DNA of 64,000 nucleotides from Candidatus Acidulodesulfobacterium ferriphilum (GCA_004195035.1 SGBD01000001.1:1-64000); one strand, 5' to 3'. Positions 17,462 to 27,320 are shown, numbered from the stretch's first letter. Notes: generated by a model not told the origin, from the letters alone. Made by a program: numbers and translations.

Positions 17462-18313
17462 ATGCGTTTATTCGAATCCCAGGTAAAACCTCTCATATAT
17501 GGCGCTTTAAGCGAAGATATAAAGGGCGGAGATATTACGACGGATGCCGTTACCCTAAAAAACGATCCCGAAATCAGCTGCACCGTTACCTCAAAATCGA
17601 ACGGCATTGTTTGCGGCCTGCAAATATTCTCGATGGTTTTCGACATAGTCTCCAAAAATAATTATGAAATAAATTTTTTGGTTCAAGAGGGCGATTATGT
17701 TTCGAAATCTCAAGAGATAATATTTTTAAAAGCAAAAGCGAGCGTTATACTTTATGCGGAAAGGACTGCCCTCAATTTTATTCAGCACTTATCGGGAATT
17801 GCAACAATCGCAAACTTAGCGGGGAAAGAGCTCGAAGGGCTTAAAACAAAAGTTTTGGACACAAGAAAAACAATCCCCGGGTTAAGGCTGCTCCAAAAAT
17901 ATGCCGTTAAGACAGGGGGGGCTGAAAATCACAGGTTCGACCTGTCATCGGGGATATTAATAAAGGACAACCATATTAAATTAGCCGGCGGCATAAAAAA
18001 TGCCTTAAAGATGGTAAGGGATTACCGTTCGGGATTTAATTTTAAAATAGAAGTGGAAGCATCTACTTTAGACGAGGTAAAAGAATGCCTCGAAGGCGGA
18101 GCCGATATAATTATGCTTGACAATATGGATGTCTTTACCATGAAAAGCGCCGTTAATCTTATAAACGGCAAGTCCTTAACGGAAGCTTCGGGCAATATAA
18201 CCGTAAGCAAATTAAGAAAAATAGCGCAAGATTCCGGAGTAGATTATATCTCTATGGGTTCGCTGACCAATTCGATAGTGCCTGCAGATTTCTCCTTGAA
18301 TTTTATTATTTAG
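17462..18313 (+). CDS. nadC: Quinolinate phosphoribosyltransferase
   Basis: This 283-residue enzyme (nicotinate-nucleotide pyrophosphorylase, carboxylating) makes nicotinate mononucleotide from quinolinate and PRPP in de novo NAD synthesis. Family landmarks are EDIKGGDITTDA near the start, AERTALNFIQHLSGIAT, the active-site stretch LDTRKTIPGLRLLQKYAVKTGGAENHR (quoted in part) and IKDNHI. EVEAS and IMLDNM follow, and SMGSLTNS near the end binds phosphate. The length is normal. It follows the receiver-like gene closely and precedes birA and coaX, so a cofactor-synthesis group (NAD, biotin ligase, CoA) is read in one direction. Confidence 0.95.
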   Translation: MRLFESQVKPLIYGALSEDIKGGDITTDAVTLKNDPEISCTVTSKSNGIVCGLQIFSMVFDIVSKNNYEINFLVQEGDYVSKSQEIIFLKAKASVILYAERTALNFIQHLSGIATIANLAGKELEGLKTKVLDTRKTIPGLRLLQKYAVKTGGAENHRFDLSSGILIKDNHIKLAGGIKNALKMVRDYRSGFNFKIEVEASTLDEVKECLEGGADIIMLDNMDVFTMKSAVNLINGKSLTEASGNITVSKLRKIAQDSGVDYISMGSLTNSIVPADFSLNFII

Positions 18314-18443
18314 TTAAATTTTAAATTAAAATAGTGTAAAATATAACCTACGGGGTTGACGGTTATAACGGTTGGTTGTGCTTTTTTTATTAATTTTTAT
18401 TAATTATAAATAAATTTCTAAAAGTTTTAGGGGTTATAAAAAA

Positions 18444-19271
18444 ATGGATGAAACTGATTTGAAAGATATGAATTATATCGACATTTTTGAAATTAAAAAA
18501 AATCTGAAGGGTTCTTTTATCGGCAAGAACATATATTATGAAGAAAAAGTGGATTCTACCAACACATTGGCAAGGGAACTTTCGGCTAAAGGGGTAAAAA
18601 ACGGCAGCGTCGTAATATCGGATTATCAAGAAAAGGGAAGGGGGAGAAACGGAAAAATCTGGACATCCCCGTGCGGCTGCAATATATATATGTCCATAAT
18701 ATTAAAACCTAAATTCAGCCCTGAAGTTGCTCAAGGAATGACTATTTTGGCCGCCGTTTCGGTTGCAGACGCAATTGCGGAGGTTGCCTCTTTAAAGCCT
18801 CAAATTAAATGGCCTAACGACATCCTTATAGACTCAAAAAAGGTTTCCGGAATATTAACCGAGATGAGCACGCAAAATATGATAATAGAGCATATTATAG
18901 TCGGCATCGGAATAAATGTGAATGCCGAAGAAAATGATATAGAAGACGGCATAAAAAATATTGCCACATCCCTTTTAATAGAATCAAAAAAAACAGACGG
19001 ATTTACGGGCCTTCTAAATAGAAACAAACTTATTACTTCTATCCTTAACAAATTCGATAAATATTATGAAATGTTTTTATCCACAGGCTTGTCGTCCGTT
19101 CTTCAATATTACCAAAAATACTTTAACATGATAGGCAAAGAAATCGAGATAAATATTAAAGACAAGAGGGTTAAAGGACAGGTTGTCGGAATAGATTCAA
19201 AAGGCGCTCTTCTTTTAAAGACGGGCGAAAATGAACTCGAGAAGGTTGTTTCGGGCGAAATATATCTTTAA
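18444..19271 (+). CDS. birA: Biotin-protein ligase (without regulatory HTH domain)
   Basis: This 275-residue class I biotin ligase activates biotin as the adenylate and attaches it to carboxyl-carrier proteins. The biotin and ATP site is visible as KGRGRNGKIWTSP, then KWPNDILIDSKKVSGILTE, and the small C-terminal SH3-like domain ends KVVSGEIYL. The N-terminal winged helix of Escherichia coli BirA is absent, so it should not act as a repressor. Between nadC and this gene lie 130 bases with a small inverted repeat (TATAACC/GGTTATA) but no clear promoter. It is followed 9 bases later by coaX. Confidence 0.92.
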   Translation: MDETDLKDMNYIDIFEIKKNLKGSFIGKNIYYEEKVDSTNTLARELSAKGVKNGSVVISDYQEKGRGRNGKIWTSPCGCNIYMSIILKPKFSPEVAQGMTILAAVSVADAIAEVASLKPQIKWPNDILIDSKKVSGILTEMSTQNMIIEHIIVGIGINVNAEENDIEDGIKNIATSLLIESKKTDGFTGLLNRNKLITSILNKFDKYYEMFLSTGLSSVLQYYQKYFNMIGKEIEINIKDKRVKGQVVGIDSKGALLLKTGENELEKVVSGEIYL

Positions 19272-19280
19272 GCTCTTTCT

Positions 19281-20069
19281 ATGTTATTAGCATGCGACAT
19301 CGGTAATTTATCTTCCGTTTTTGGAATATTCGATACGGAAGGCAATATAGTTAAAACATTCAGGGTAAATACATCCTCCATGGCTTGCGCTAAAGATTTA
19401 AATCAAAATTTTTCTAAAAATTTTGATTTATTCGATTTAAAAGATATAGAGGGGGTTTCCATCTCTTCGGTCGTTCCAAGTGTTGACCTGGTTTATAAAG
19501 ATTTTTTCAAAAAATTTAAAATAGACCCTTTATTTATTTCATCGAAAATAAAATTAAATATCCGTATTTGCGCGGAAAACCCCGAACGATTAGGTTCCGA
19601 TAGGATTGCCGACATAAGTTATGCCCATTTTACGAGCCAAAAATTTCAAATCGTCGTAGATTCAGGAACTGCCTTAACTATCGATGCAGTAAATGAAAAG
19701 GGGGATTTTTTGGGCGGAATTATTTTCCCAGGAATATCTTCGCTTGCCGCCTGCCTTCACAGGTCAACCGAAAAACTTCCTCTTATAAATATTACAAAAA
19801 ATACGGTAAAGCCGCAAAGTCCGGTAGGGACAAATACCGAAATGTCTATAATGTCGGGGGTATATTACGGAACTATATTCCTGATTGAGGGATTTATCGA
19901 AAATATTTGCGATTATTATAACTGCGACATCAATAACTTAAATGTTATTTTTACGGGGGGATATTCAGGTTTAATTTTTGACGACACCTGCATAAAAGCG
20001 AAAAAAATCCTCGACGAATACTGGACGCTCAAGGGCATAAAATATTTATACGATTTAAACAATAATTAA
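19281..20069 (+). CDS. coaX: Type III pantothenate kinase
   Basis: The 262-residue protein begins LLACDIGNLSSVFGIF, the phosphate-binding strand of the ASKHA fold, and has VDSGTALTIDAV and GGIIFPGISS, which match CoaX. It phosphorylates pantothenate in the first step of CoA synthesis, needs a monovalent cation and is not inhibited by CoA in studied cases. The birA-coaX order is common in bacteria. The next gene is convergent; a fragment of the dispersed repeat fills the gap. Confidence 0.93.
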   Translation: MLLACDIGNLSSVFGIFDTEGNIVKTFRVNTSSMACAKDLNQNFSKNFDLFDLKDIEGVSISSVVPSVDLVYKDFFKKFKIDPLFISSKIKLNIRICAENPERLGSDRIADISYAHFTSQKFQIVVDSGTALTIDAVNEKGDFLGGIIFPGISSLAACLHRSTEKLPLINITKNTVKPQSPVGTNTEMSIMSGVYYGTIFLIEGFIENICDYYNCDINNLNVIFTGGYSGLIFDDTCIKAKKILDEYWTLKGIKYLYDLNNN

Positions 20070-20071
20070 TA

Positions 20072-20116
20072 ATAACCCAAAACTGCCGATAGAAAATTAT
20101 TTTCTGGATTAAAGCA
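20072..20116. repeat. Dispersed repeat fragment, copy E
   Basis: Only one end remains: AACCCAAAACTGCCGATAG, then TTTTCTGGATTAAAGC. The outer part closely matches the terminal repeat of copy J (54133-54299), showing they are related although 34 kb apart. Confidence 0.6.
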
Positions 20117-20170
20117 TTTTAAAATAAATAAATCTGACACCTTTATTTTCCTTTATTTTTTATTTTATTC

Positions 20171-21421
20171 TCATGTCCCTTCCTGCCATGACTTCAAGTA
20201 ATTAATCTGTTCGTCCGTAAGGGTGTCTATCTCGATGCCCATCGATTTTAATTTTAAGGACGCGATCCTTTCATCTATTTCCTTAGGAACATTATAAACC
20301 CTCGGGGACATATTTTTTCCCAAAACGGCAAACTCCGCCGAAAGAGCCTGAACGGAAAAACTCATATCCATAACGCTTGCCGGATGCCCGTGGGCGCTTG
20401 CAAGGTTGATAAGCCTGCCTTCGGCCAATAAATATATCCTTTTGCCGTCTTTAAGCCTGTATTCCTCGACAAAATCCTTTACCTTTTTTACCGACTTTGC
20501 CATTTTTTTAAGCTTATTTATATTGATTTCGACATCGAAATGACCGGAATTTGACACAATGGCGCCGTCTTTCATATTTTCAAAGTGTTCGGCGTTTATA
20601 ACATTTATATCGCCCGTGACGGTGCAAAAAATATCCCCGACCTTGGCGGCATCCGTTCCTTTCATTACCCTGAATCCGTCCATTATGGCTTCTAAAGCCT
20701 TAACGGGGTCAATCTCCGTAACAATAACATTGGAGCCGATACCTCTTGCCCTTGACGCAAGCCCTTTTCCGCACCAGCCATAACCCATTACCACAAAGTT
20801 CTTGCCCGCAAGCAGCATATCCGTCGCCCTGATAATGCCGTCTATGGTTGACTGCCCCGTCCCGTACCTGTTGTCGAAAAGATGTTTGGCATCGGCATCG
20901 TTTACCGCTATAACCGGTATTTTAAGTTCCCCCGCCGCTTCCATAGAGCGAAGCCTTATTACCCCCGTGGTCGTTTCTTCCATGGAGGCTTTTATATTTT
21001 TAATTAATTTTTTATATTTCTTATGTATAACGGATATAAGGTCTGCTCCGTCATCGAGGGTAACATTCGGTTTGGCGCCTAAAACACTGTCTATGTGTTC
21101 ATAGTAAGTTTTTGAGTCTTCTCCTTTAATGGCATAAACATCTATGCCGAAATCTTTAACTAACGAGGCAGCGACATCGTCCTGAGTCGAAAGAGGGTTG
21201 GAAGCACACAGGTAAACTTCGGCTCCGCCGGCCTGCAATGTTCTGGCAAGATTAGCCGTTTCTGCCGTAACATGAAGGCATAACCCCATATTTAAACCCT
21301 TGAACGGCTTTTTTTCGGCAAACTGTTCTTTTATCAGCGACAAAACCGGCATATCCTGCCCGGCCCATAAAATTCTCTCTTTACCCTGTTTTGCAAGCTT
21401 AATATCCTTTATATCCGCCAT
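20171..21421 (-). CDS. ahcY: Adenosylhomocysteinase
   Basis: The 416-residue NAD-dependent enzyme splits S-adenosylhomocysteine into adenosine and homocysteine and so relieves product inhibition of methyltransferases. Markers are [25 protein letters not shown], the catalytic DDGADL and [13 protein letters not shown]-binding [18 protein letters not shown], and the C-terminal [15 protein letters not shown]. The length fits the shorter prokaryotic form. It lies 32 bases after metK, so the two make one activated-methyl-cycle unit under the metK promoter. Confidence 0.96.
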   Translation of the reverse strand: MADIKDIKLAKQGKERILWAGQDMPVLSLIKEQFAEKKPFKGLNMGLCLHVTAETANLARTLQAGGAEVYLCASNPLSTQDDVAASLVKDFGIDVYAIKGEDSKTYYEHIDSVLGAKPNVTLDDGADLISVIHKKYKKLIKNIKASMEETTTGVIRLRSMEAAGELKIPVIAVNDADAKHLFDNRYGTGQSTIDGIIRATDMLLAGKNFVVMGYGWCGKGLASRARGIGSNVIVTEIDPVKALEAIMDGFRVMKGTDAAKVGDIFCTVTGDINVINAEHFENMKDGAIVSNSGHFDVEININKLKKMAKSVKKVKDFVEEYRLKDGKRIYLLAEGRLINLASAHGHPASVMDMSFSVQALSAEFAVLGKNMSPRVYNVPKEIDERIASLKLKSMGIEIDTLTDEQINYLKSWQEGT

Positions 21422-21453
21422 TATACCCCCGCGTATTAATATAATTAAAATAA

Positions 21454-22656
21454 TTAAACAAACGATTTAGTCCTGCTTAAATTATGAGCCGCTTCCTTAA
21501 GTTCGTGAATTTTAACAAGTTTTTCCCAAGTAAAATCATCGTCGGGTCTGCCAAAATGACCATAATTAGAGGTTTTAGCAAAAATAGGCCTTAAAAGGTC
21601 AAGCGTTTTTACCAAATTATAAGGTCTTAAGTCAAACACATTGCATACGGCATTCGAGATAACTTCATCGCTGTATATTCCCGTGCCGAAAGTATTTGCC
21701 ATAATCGAAATCGGTTCGGCTACGCCTATCGCATAGGCAACCTGAACCTCGCACTTTTCGGCGAGTCCGCTTGCAACGACATTTTTGGCGATAAACCTTG
21801 CCATGTATGACCCGCTTCTATCAACCTTGGATGGGTCTTTTCCCGAAAAAGCCCCGCCGCCGTGCCTTCCCATTCCGCCGTAAGTATCGACTATGATTTT
21901 CCTTCCCGTAAGCCCCGTATCGCCGTGCGGACCGCCGATAACAAAACGGCCGGTGGGATTTATAAAAAATTTTGTATTATTATCCAGAAGTTCGGCCGGC
22001 AGCACTTTTTTAATTACCTCTTCGGTAACGGCATCTTTAAGCCTTTCCTGAGAAACCGACTCGGCGTGCTGAGTCGAAAGGACGACGGAGGTAATTTTAG
22101 AAACTTCGTTATTTTCGTATTTAACGGACACCTGGGTTTTTCCGTCGGGTCTTATAAAATCCAAAACCTTGCTTTTTCTGACATCGGCAAGCCTTTTAGA
22201 AAGTTTATGCGCATAATAAATCGGAGCGGGCATAAAATCAGGGGTTTCCGATGTGGCATAACCAAACATAAGCCCCTGATCCCCTGCCCCCTGGTCCTCT
22301 TCCTTATCTCTTTCCACGCCCATTCTTATATCGGAAGATTGTTTGCCCACGGTCGTAATTATCCCGCAGCTTTTATAATCAAACCCCATAGAAGAATCGT
22401 CATATCCTATTTCTTTTATTACGCTTCTTATTAAATCCTGATAGTTTACGACGCCGTTAGAAGTAACCTCGCCCGCTATTATGACAAGGCCTGTCGTGAC
22501 CATCGTTTCCAATGCTACTTTTGAACGCTTATCCTGTGCTATAAAAGCATCAAGTATAGAATCGGATATTTTATCGCAAATTTTATCCGGGTGGCCTTCG
22601 GTCACAGATTCGGATGTAAAAATAAAACTTCCATTTTTAAAATTCATTTTACTCAC
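21454..22656 (-). CDS. metK: S-adenosylmethionine synthetase
   Basis: The 400-residue enzyme makes SAM from methionine and ATP. Visible signatures are [31 protein letters not shown], the loop [17 protein letters not shown] and the phosphate-binding [19 protein letters not shown] (quoted in part). The length is slightly above the usual 384-396. A ribosome-binding site AAGGTGAG lies just ahead. It heads a metK-ahcY pair. I saw no SAM riboswitch in the 111 bases upstream, only a good promoter. Confidence 0.97.
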   Translation of the reverse strand: MSKMNFKNGSFIFTSESVTEGHPDKICDKISDSILDAFIAQDKRSKVALETMVTTGLVIIAGEVTSNGVVNYQDLIRSVIKEIGYDDSSMGFDYKSCGIITTVGKQSSDIRMGVERDKEEDQGAGDQGLMFGYATSETPDFMPAPIYYAHKLSKRLADVRKSKVLDFIRPDGKTQVSVKYENNEVSKITSVVLSTQHAESVSQERLKDAVTEEVIKKVLPAELLDNNTKFFINPTGRFVIGGPHGDTGLTGRKIIVDTYGGMGRHGGGAFSGKDPSKVDRSGSYMARFIAKNVVASGLAEKCEVQVAYAIGVAEPISIMANTFGTGIYSDEVISNAVCNVFDLRPYNLVKTLDLLRPIFAKTSNYGHFGRPDDDFTWEKLVKIHELKEAAHNLSRTKSFV

Positions 22657-22722
22657 CTTTCTTTAAAAATTAAAAATCTCTTTGAAAAACATTTTTTAAC
22701 TTTTTTCAAAAAATATAGGATT

Positions 22723-22752
22723 ATAATATAATAACCTTACGGGCGGTGTCAA
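22723..22752 (-). promoter_or_regulatory. Sigma-70-type promoter of metK-ahcY
   Basis: On the minus strand, a perfect TTGACA (22747-22752) is followed after 18 bases by TATTAT (22723-22728), or after 16 bases by TATATT. The predicted start is near 22716, so the leader is about 60 bases, too short for a SAM-I riboswitch. Confidence 0.65.
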
Positions 22753-22767
22753 TTTAAAAGTTTTGCC

Positions 22768-23685
22768 TTATTTATTAACATCTCTATGGTAGTAAGATAT
22801 GCCGTATTCGTCGTTTACATTGCCCAGCTTATTTTTAAGCTCCTCGGCAATAAATACTGACCTATGAACTCCGCCGGTACAACCTATCCCGACCGTGAAA
22901 TAGGATTTGCTTTCTTTCCTGTAAAGAGGAAGACTGAATTTTAAAAAACCTACTATATGTTCTATAAAATCATTTGACTCATTAAAGGACAGCATATATT
23001 CCCTGACTTCCCTGTTAAAGCCTGTAAGGTCTTTTAATAGCGGAACAAAAAATGGGTTTGGAAGAAATCTTGCATCAAAAATTGTGTCCGCTTCCAGCGG
23101 CAAGCCGTATTTAAAGCCAAAAGACAGTATTTTTACCGAAAATGTCGGGTTATATATTATGTCCCCTATATGGGGCAATAAAATGCCGTCTAATTCGTGA
23201 ATATTGACATCGGTGGTATCCAAAACCACATCGGCGTGGAGTTTAATATTTTTAAGAAGCTGCCTTTCTTCTCTGACCGCAATAGTAATATCGTCCGCGG
23301 GCAGCGGATGCTTTCTCCTTGTTTCGGAATATCTTTTTATAACGGCTTCGTCTCTTGCTTCAAGAAATATGTATTTAAAAAACGAGGATTGTAATCTTAA
23401 AAATTTAACATAATCTTCGAATTCGTTTAAGAAACTCTTTTCCCTTATATCGACAATAAAAAGTATGTTTTTTAATTTTGCCGATAATCCTAATTCAAAA
23501 AATTTTGGAAGCAGCATCATCGGCATATTATCGACGCAAAAAAAGCCTTTATCCTCAAGTATTTTTAATGCGGATGATTTTCCCGAACCAGAAATTCCGC
23601 TGATTAAAATAATATTCGGCTTGGCCGCTTCGCCGTCCGCTATACTAATCAAGTTGCTTTGCAACTCTCTTTTATTCTCTTCCAT
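22768..23685 (-). CDS. rapZ: RNase adapter protein RapZ (YvcJ family P-loop protein)
   Basis: The protein has about 305 residues from the ATG at 23685; an in-frame TTG at 23706 is less likely. The N-terminal Walker A is ISGISGSGKSSALKILEDKGF, with FCVDNMP after it (quoted in part). The C-terminal domain has GIGCTGGVHRSV, the phosphate-binding loop of the RapZ family. In enterobacteria RapZ guides RNase E to small RNAs that control cell-wall sugar synthesis; elsewhere it binds nucleotides with unknown targets. It follows hpf by 4 bases in the rpoN operon. The usual ptsN gene between hpf and rapZ is missing here. Confidence 0.93.
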   Translation of the reverse strand: MEENKRELQSNLISIADGEAAKPNIILISGISGSGKSSALKILEDKGFFCVDNMPMMLLPKFFELGLSAKLKNILFIVDIREKSFLNEFEDYVKFLRLQSSFFKYIFLEARDEAVIKRYSETRRKHPLPADDITIAVREERQLLKNIKLHADVVLDTTDVNIHELDGILLPHIGDIIYNPTFSVKILSFGFKYGLPLEADTIFDARFLPNPFFVPLLKDLTGFNREVREYMLSFNESNDFIEHIVGFLKFSLPLYRKESKSYFTVGIGCTGGVHRSVFIAEELKNKLGNVNDEYGISYYHRDVNK

Positions 23686-23689
23686 ATTA

Positions 23690-24214
23690 TTATAAATCCG
23701 GCGCAATCAGGGAAAAATTTCCGTCTTCGCCTTTAAAAATAAAAGATATTTTTGAAGACACTTTATCTTTAAAAATTATAAAATCTTCGTTTCTTTTTTT
23801 AAGTTTTTGCACCGCCTCTTCGATGCCGAGGGGATATTTTTCATAATCCTGCCTTATTTCTATATTTGGAATATTTTCCTCCTCCTCTGCGCCGGTAAGA
23901 GCCTTATCTTCATAATCTTTTCTTCTGTTTTTTTCTTTGTGTTTTTTAATCTGGGCCTCGACCTTTTCCATCAGTAAATCGATGGCGCTGTAAATATCGG
24001 ATGATTTTTCTTCGGCATTAATAGTCAGATTCTTCGCAGTTAATTTAATCTGCGCGATACCCGACTCCTTATGTTCGACGCGTTCCATGCTAAGGGTTAT
24101 ATGCGCCTCCATGATATTATTCAAATACTTTTCCAGTTTTAAGACCTTTGACTCTGCATACTGCCTTATGGCATCGCTCGAACCGATATGTTTAAATGTA
24201 ACGGCTATGTTCAT
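23690..24214 (-). CDS. hpf: Ribosome hibernation promoting factor, long form
   Basis: This protein of about 174 residues begins MNIAVTFKHIGSSDAIRQYAE and has an RNA-binding N-terminal domain (1-100). A charged linker and a C-terminal dimerisation domain (IEEAVQKLKKRNEDFIIFKDK) follow, which allow 100S ribosome pairing in stationary phase. I chose the ATG at 24214, 9 bases after AAGGAG; ATG 24223 overlaps that site. It lies between rpoN and rapZ, the conserved order. The C-terminal domain is a little divergent (FIFKGEDGNFSLI) but recognisable. Confidence 0.92.
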   Translation of the reverse strand: MNIAVTFKHIGSSDAIRQYAESKVLKLEKYLNNIMEAHITLSMERVEHKESGIAQIKLTAKNLTINAEEKSSDIYSAIDLLMEKVEAQIKKHKEKNRRKDYEDKALTGAEEEENIPNIEIRQDYEKYPLGIEEAVQKLKKRNEDFIIFKDKVSSKISFIFKGEDGNFSLIAPDL

Positions 24215-24245
24215 TTGCGTCATCTCCTTGATTAATTTATTATAT

Positions 24246-25805
24246 TTATTTCACGCTTTTAATTAACTTATTTCTCTGGCTCGATGGGGGGATATTCATA
24301 ATTTCCCTATACTTGGCTATTGTCCTGCGGGCGATAACGATTCCGTCCCCTTTCAGCAAATCAGTTATTTCATTATCATGATAAACCCTCCCGATATCAT
24401 TTTCCCGGGCTATAATCTTTTTTATCCTTGCCATTACATTTTCCGATGATGAATCCCCGTAAGAAGCGCTGGAGAAAAAACTCTTAAGTTCAAAAACACC
24501 CAAATGCGTGCTTAAATATTTGTTGGAAGTTGCCCTTGAAACCGTTGATTCGTGAATATTCAACTCGGCGGCAATATCTTTTAATATTAAATGTTTCAAA
24601 TTTCCCATCCCGTTATCAAAATAATCGGCCTGCTTGTTGACTATTAATTCCGCTATTTTTAGAATCGTTTCCTTTCGGGTGTTGATGCTTTTAACTAACC
24701 ATGAAGCCGATTTAAACCTGTCTTCGACATAATTTTTCATATCGGGACTCACTACTATTTCTCCGCTAAGCACCTTTTTGTAGTAAGAATTGATTTTAAT
24801 CTGCGGAATATAATCGTCGTCCATAAAAACAACATATTTTCCTTTAATTTTTTTTAAATACAGGTCGGGCACTATAAATCTTGTTTCTGCCTGACCGAAA
24901 TTAGCCGCAGGTCTCGGATTAAGCCTTTTAAGCCTTTCAACGCAGTCCAATACGCATTGCGTATTCTTTCCCGTTTCTTTAGAAATCTTTTGATAATTTT
25001 TATTTGCAACATCCTTTAAATAATTTTTGATTATAATTTTAAGCAAATAATCGTCTTTAAAATGGTAATCTGCCTGAATCAATAAACTCGATACGGTATC
25101 AAAAGCCGCTAAACCCACGGGCTCAAGCCTGCCTATCTTAGTTAAGACAGAATCTATAAATTTATTTATGTCCGCATCCCCGCCATCTTTTTTTTTAAAT
25201 ATATTGCGGGATGCATAATCGGCAAGCTCCTGCCTTGAAATAGCCAGAAAGCCGTTTGAATCTAAGTTGCCCGCAATATACTCGGAAATTTTAACCTCTT
25301 GAGAAGAAAAATTGCCCGTTCTTACCTGCTCCATTATGGATTCATATAATGTGTTCACGCTATAAAAACTATTTTCGATTATATAGTTCTTGTCGCCGTA
25401 CTTATAGCCGCCGCCGTTATCTTTAGATAAATCAAGAAACTGTTCATTATAATTCACTAAATAATCCGCCAGCTCTTTGGCCGCATATGAGTCTTGCCGA
25501 AAGGATGCGCCGTCAAACGATGCATCGTTTGACGGCGCATCGTCTAAAGCGGCATCGCCATTAGATTTGTTGCCTTCATCTTTTACCTGATTCTTAACAT
25601 TTTCGAGCAGGGCCTCTTTTTTGGCTTCTCCCGTAAAAACGGCGGAATCGATATCGATAATAGGATTTTCGGATATTTCCTGCTTTATCATATCCGAAAG
25701 CTCGATATTGTTTAACGCCAGCATTTTTATCGCAAGCTGAAGACGCGGAGTCATAACTAATTGCTGCGTTAATTTCAAATTTTGCCTTAATTCGATATTG
25801 CCCAT
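24246..25805 (-). CDS. rpoN: RNA polymerase sigma-54 factor
   Basis: The call rests on region I (LRQNLKLTQQLVMTPRLQLAIKML), an acidic region II, a core-binding domain, a helix-turn-helix (IHESTVSRATSNKYL) and the RpoN box ARRTIAKYREIMNIPPSSQR at the end. I chose ATG 25805, where region I begins. The ATG at 25922 would add 39 basic residues not seen in the family. It serves the two -24/-12 promoters in this window and NtrX. It lies after lptB in the conserved lptCAB-rpoN-hpf-rapZ series. A perfect 38-base palindrome lies inside its region II. Confidence 0.95.
   Translation of the reverse strand: MGNIELRQNLKLTQQLVMTPRLQLAIKMLALNNIELSDMIKQEISENPIIDIDSAVFTGEAKKEALLENVKNQVKDEGNKSNGDAALDDAPSNDASFDGASFRQDSYAAKELADYLVNYNEQFLDLSKDNGGGYKYGDKNYIIENSFYSVNTLYESIMEQVRTGNFSSQEVKISEYIAGNLDSNGFLAISRQELADYASRNIFKKKDGGDADINKFIDSVLTKIGRLEPVGLAAFDTVSSLLIQADYHFKDDYLLKIIIKNYLKDVANKNYQKISKETGKNTQCVLDCVERLKRLNPRPAANFGQAETRFIVPDLYLKKIKGKYVVFMDDDYIPQIKINSYYKKVLSGEIVVSPDMKNYVEDRFKSASWLVKSINTRKETILKIAELIVNKQADYFDNGMGNLKHLILKDIAAELNIHESTVSRATSNKYLSTHLGVFELKSFFSSASYGDSSSENVMARIKKIIARENDIGRVYHDNEITDLLKGDGIVIARRTIAKYREIMNIPPSSQRNKLIKSVK
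25504..25541. repeat. Perfect 38-bp palindrome inside rpoN
   Basis: GATGCGCCGTCAAACGATG is followed at once by its exact complement. It encodes part of the acidic, poorly conserved region II (near APSNDASFDGA). The exact symmetry is not required by the protein, so it is either an inserted palindrome or a nucleic-acid signal. Confidence 0.85.
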
Positions 25806-25981
25806 ATCTAAACTTAAATCGTCCTTAAAATTAATATAAAAATTAAAACGCCTTATTGCCCGCCGTAAAGGTCTGCGGATTGACAGACTATAAATCCATC
25901 TTTTATATATATTATATATCATTATGGATAATTATAAAACAGGTAATACGGATTGGGATGCAATATTAATTGAAGTATTAT

Positions 25982-26704
25982 TCAGATGCCTATATTAAAT
26001 TTCTCTCCGAGGAAAAATCTCTTTACAACGCTGCTCGAGATAATATGCGAAGGTTTACCGTTTTCTATAATTTTGCCGTCGTTAATTATGTAGGCGCTAT
26101 TGCATATTCTAAGGGCTTCCCTGACATTATGGTCCGTTATCAATATGCCTATGGATTCGTTTTTTAAATTGGTAAGTATATCCTGCATATCCTCAACCGC
26201 AATGGGATCTATTCCGGAAAACGGTTCATCTAAGAGAATAAATTTGGGGGAAGAAATCAGCGAGCGGGCAACTTCTACCCTTCTTCTTTCGCCGCCCGAT
26301 AAACTCATAACCGAAGACTTCCTGACCCTTTCAAGACCGAATTTTTCTATTAATTCGTTGAGCCTTTTTTCTTTTTCCTTATCGGATATTTTTAATAATT
26401 CAAAAATGGCTAATAAGTTTTGTTCGGTCGTAAGTTTTCTAAAAACGGATGTTTCCTGAGGCAAATATCCTATACCTAATCTGGCTCTCTTATACATCGG
26501 CATCCTGGTAATATCGGCATCGTCTAAAAATATGGAACCGCTGTTTGGCCTCAGCATCCCGGAAATCATATTGAATGTGGTAGTTTTGCCCGCGCCGTTC
26601 GGACCCAAAAGACCTGTGATTTCCCCTGTTTTAATTTCTAAACTGATATCGTTTACCACAGCCCTTTTTTTAAATCTTTTTACTAAATTGACCGTTCTAA
26701 TCAT
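25982..26704 (-). CDS. lptB: LPS export ABC transporter ATPase LptB
   Basis: The 240-residue ATPase has Walker A GPNGAGKTTTF, a Q-loop near YLPQETSVFRKLT, ABC signature LSGGERRRVEVARSL, Walker B FILLDEPFSGIDP and a switch His in ITDHNVRE. The FRKLT segment and GIDPIAVEDMQ are LptB-like. It powers LPS extraction by LptF and LptG, encoded at 13876-16154. It follows lptA by 16 bases and precedes rpoN. Confidence 0.95.
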   Translation of the reverse strand: MIRTVNLVKRFKKRAVVNDISLEIKTGEITGLLGPNGAGKTTTFNMISGMLRPNSGSIFLDDADITRMPMYKRARLGIGYLPQETSVFRKLTTEQNLLAIFELLKISDKEKEKRLNELIEKFGLERVRKSSVMSLSGGERRRVEVARSLISSPKFILLDEPFSGIDPIAVEDMQDILTNLKNESIGILITDHNVREALRICNSAYIINDGKIIENGKPSHIISSSVVKRFFLGEKFNIGI

Positions 26705-26720
26705 TAGCCGTTAATTATTA

Positions 26721-27320
26721 TTATTTATTATTGTTTTTATTTTTTGCTTTTTTTAAGTTCTTTGAAGGTTGAATCGTTAAAGATTTATTGGAATACACCG
26801 TGGCATTAACCCTTTTCGTATGTCCGCCGAAAACCGTCGAAATACCCGTTTTAAAGTTAATAGTTATTTTCTCCCCGACTATTTTATTTTTGCCTTCGTA
26901 TGCTACGGGATTTTGTGTAATTATCGCAATCCCCGATTTTTCGTAATAAACGGCATTTCCCCCCGTAATATTGTCTTTTCCTTTGATAATATGGACATTT
27001 CCGGTTGCAATAAGCGTCTTTATTTTATTTTTTTTCGTATATAAAACATGCAATATAGCGGATAAAATTTTAAGATTGCCTTTAATAGCTATAACATGAC
27101 CGGAGAATACCGCCGTCTTGCTTTTATTATTAACCACGAGGGAATCCGCCGTTATATTGATTTTGGAGGGTTCAGCCGGTTTATTTAAAGCGGCGGCCGC
27201 CTCGGATTTTAATCCAAATCCGTTTTTAGGAGCAGCAAAAACACAGTACATTAAAATCGGTATGATGAAAAAGAACAGATGCCGCCTTTTATTATCTGTA
27301 TTTATTGGATTTATTCGCAT
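26721..27320 (-). CDS. lptA: Periplasmic LPS-bridge protein LptA (OstA-like)
   Basis: This 199-residue protein has a signal peptide (about 10-40, FFFIIPILMYCVFAAP), then an OstA/jellyroll repeat fold: ITADSLVVNNKSKTAVFSGHVIAIKG, then repeated VYYEKSG and NPVAYEGKNKIVGEKITIN segments (quoted in part). The tail is Lys/Asn-rich. LptA units stack into the periplasmic bridge carrying LPS to LptD. Its start overlaps the stop of lptC. Confidence 0.88.
   Translation of the reverse strand: MRINPINTDNKRRHLFFFIIPILMYCVFAAPKNGFGLKSEAAAALNKPAEPSKINITADSLVVNNKSKTAVFSGHVIAIKGNLKILSAILHVLYTKKNKIKTLIATGNVHIIKGKDNITGGNAVYYEKSGIAIITQNPVAYEGKNKIVGEKITINFKTGISTVFGGHTKRVNATVYSNKSLTIQPSKNLKKAKNKNNNK

Noticed and set aside
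21862-22434. 190-codon open frame opposite metK
   Set aside because: It is a shadow of a conserved coding region on the other strand with no recognisable domain.
22657-22767. Possible SAM riboswitch upstream of metK
   Set aside because: The region is only 111 bases long and very AT-rich, contains a promoter that leaves a leader of about 60 bases, and shows none of the SAM-I or SAM-II conserved motifs.
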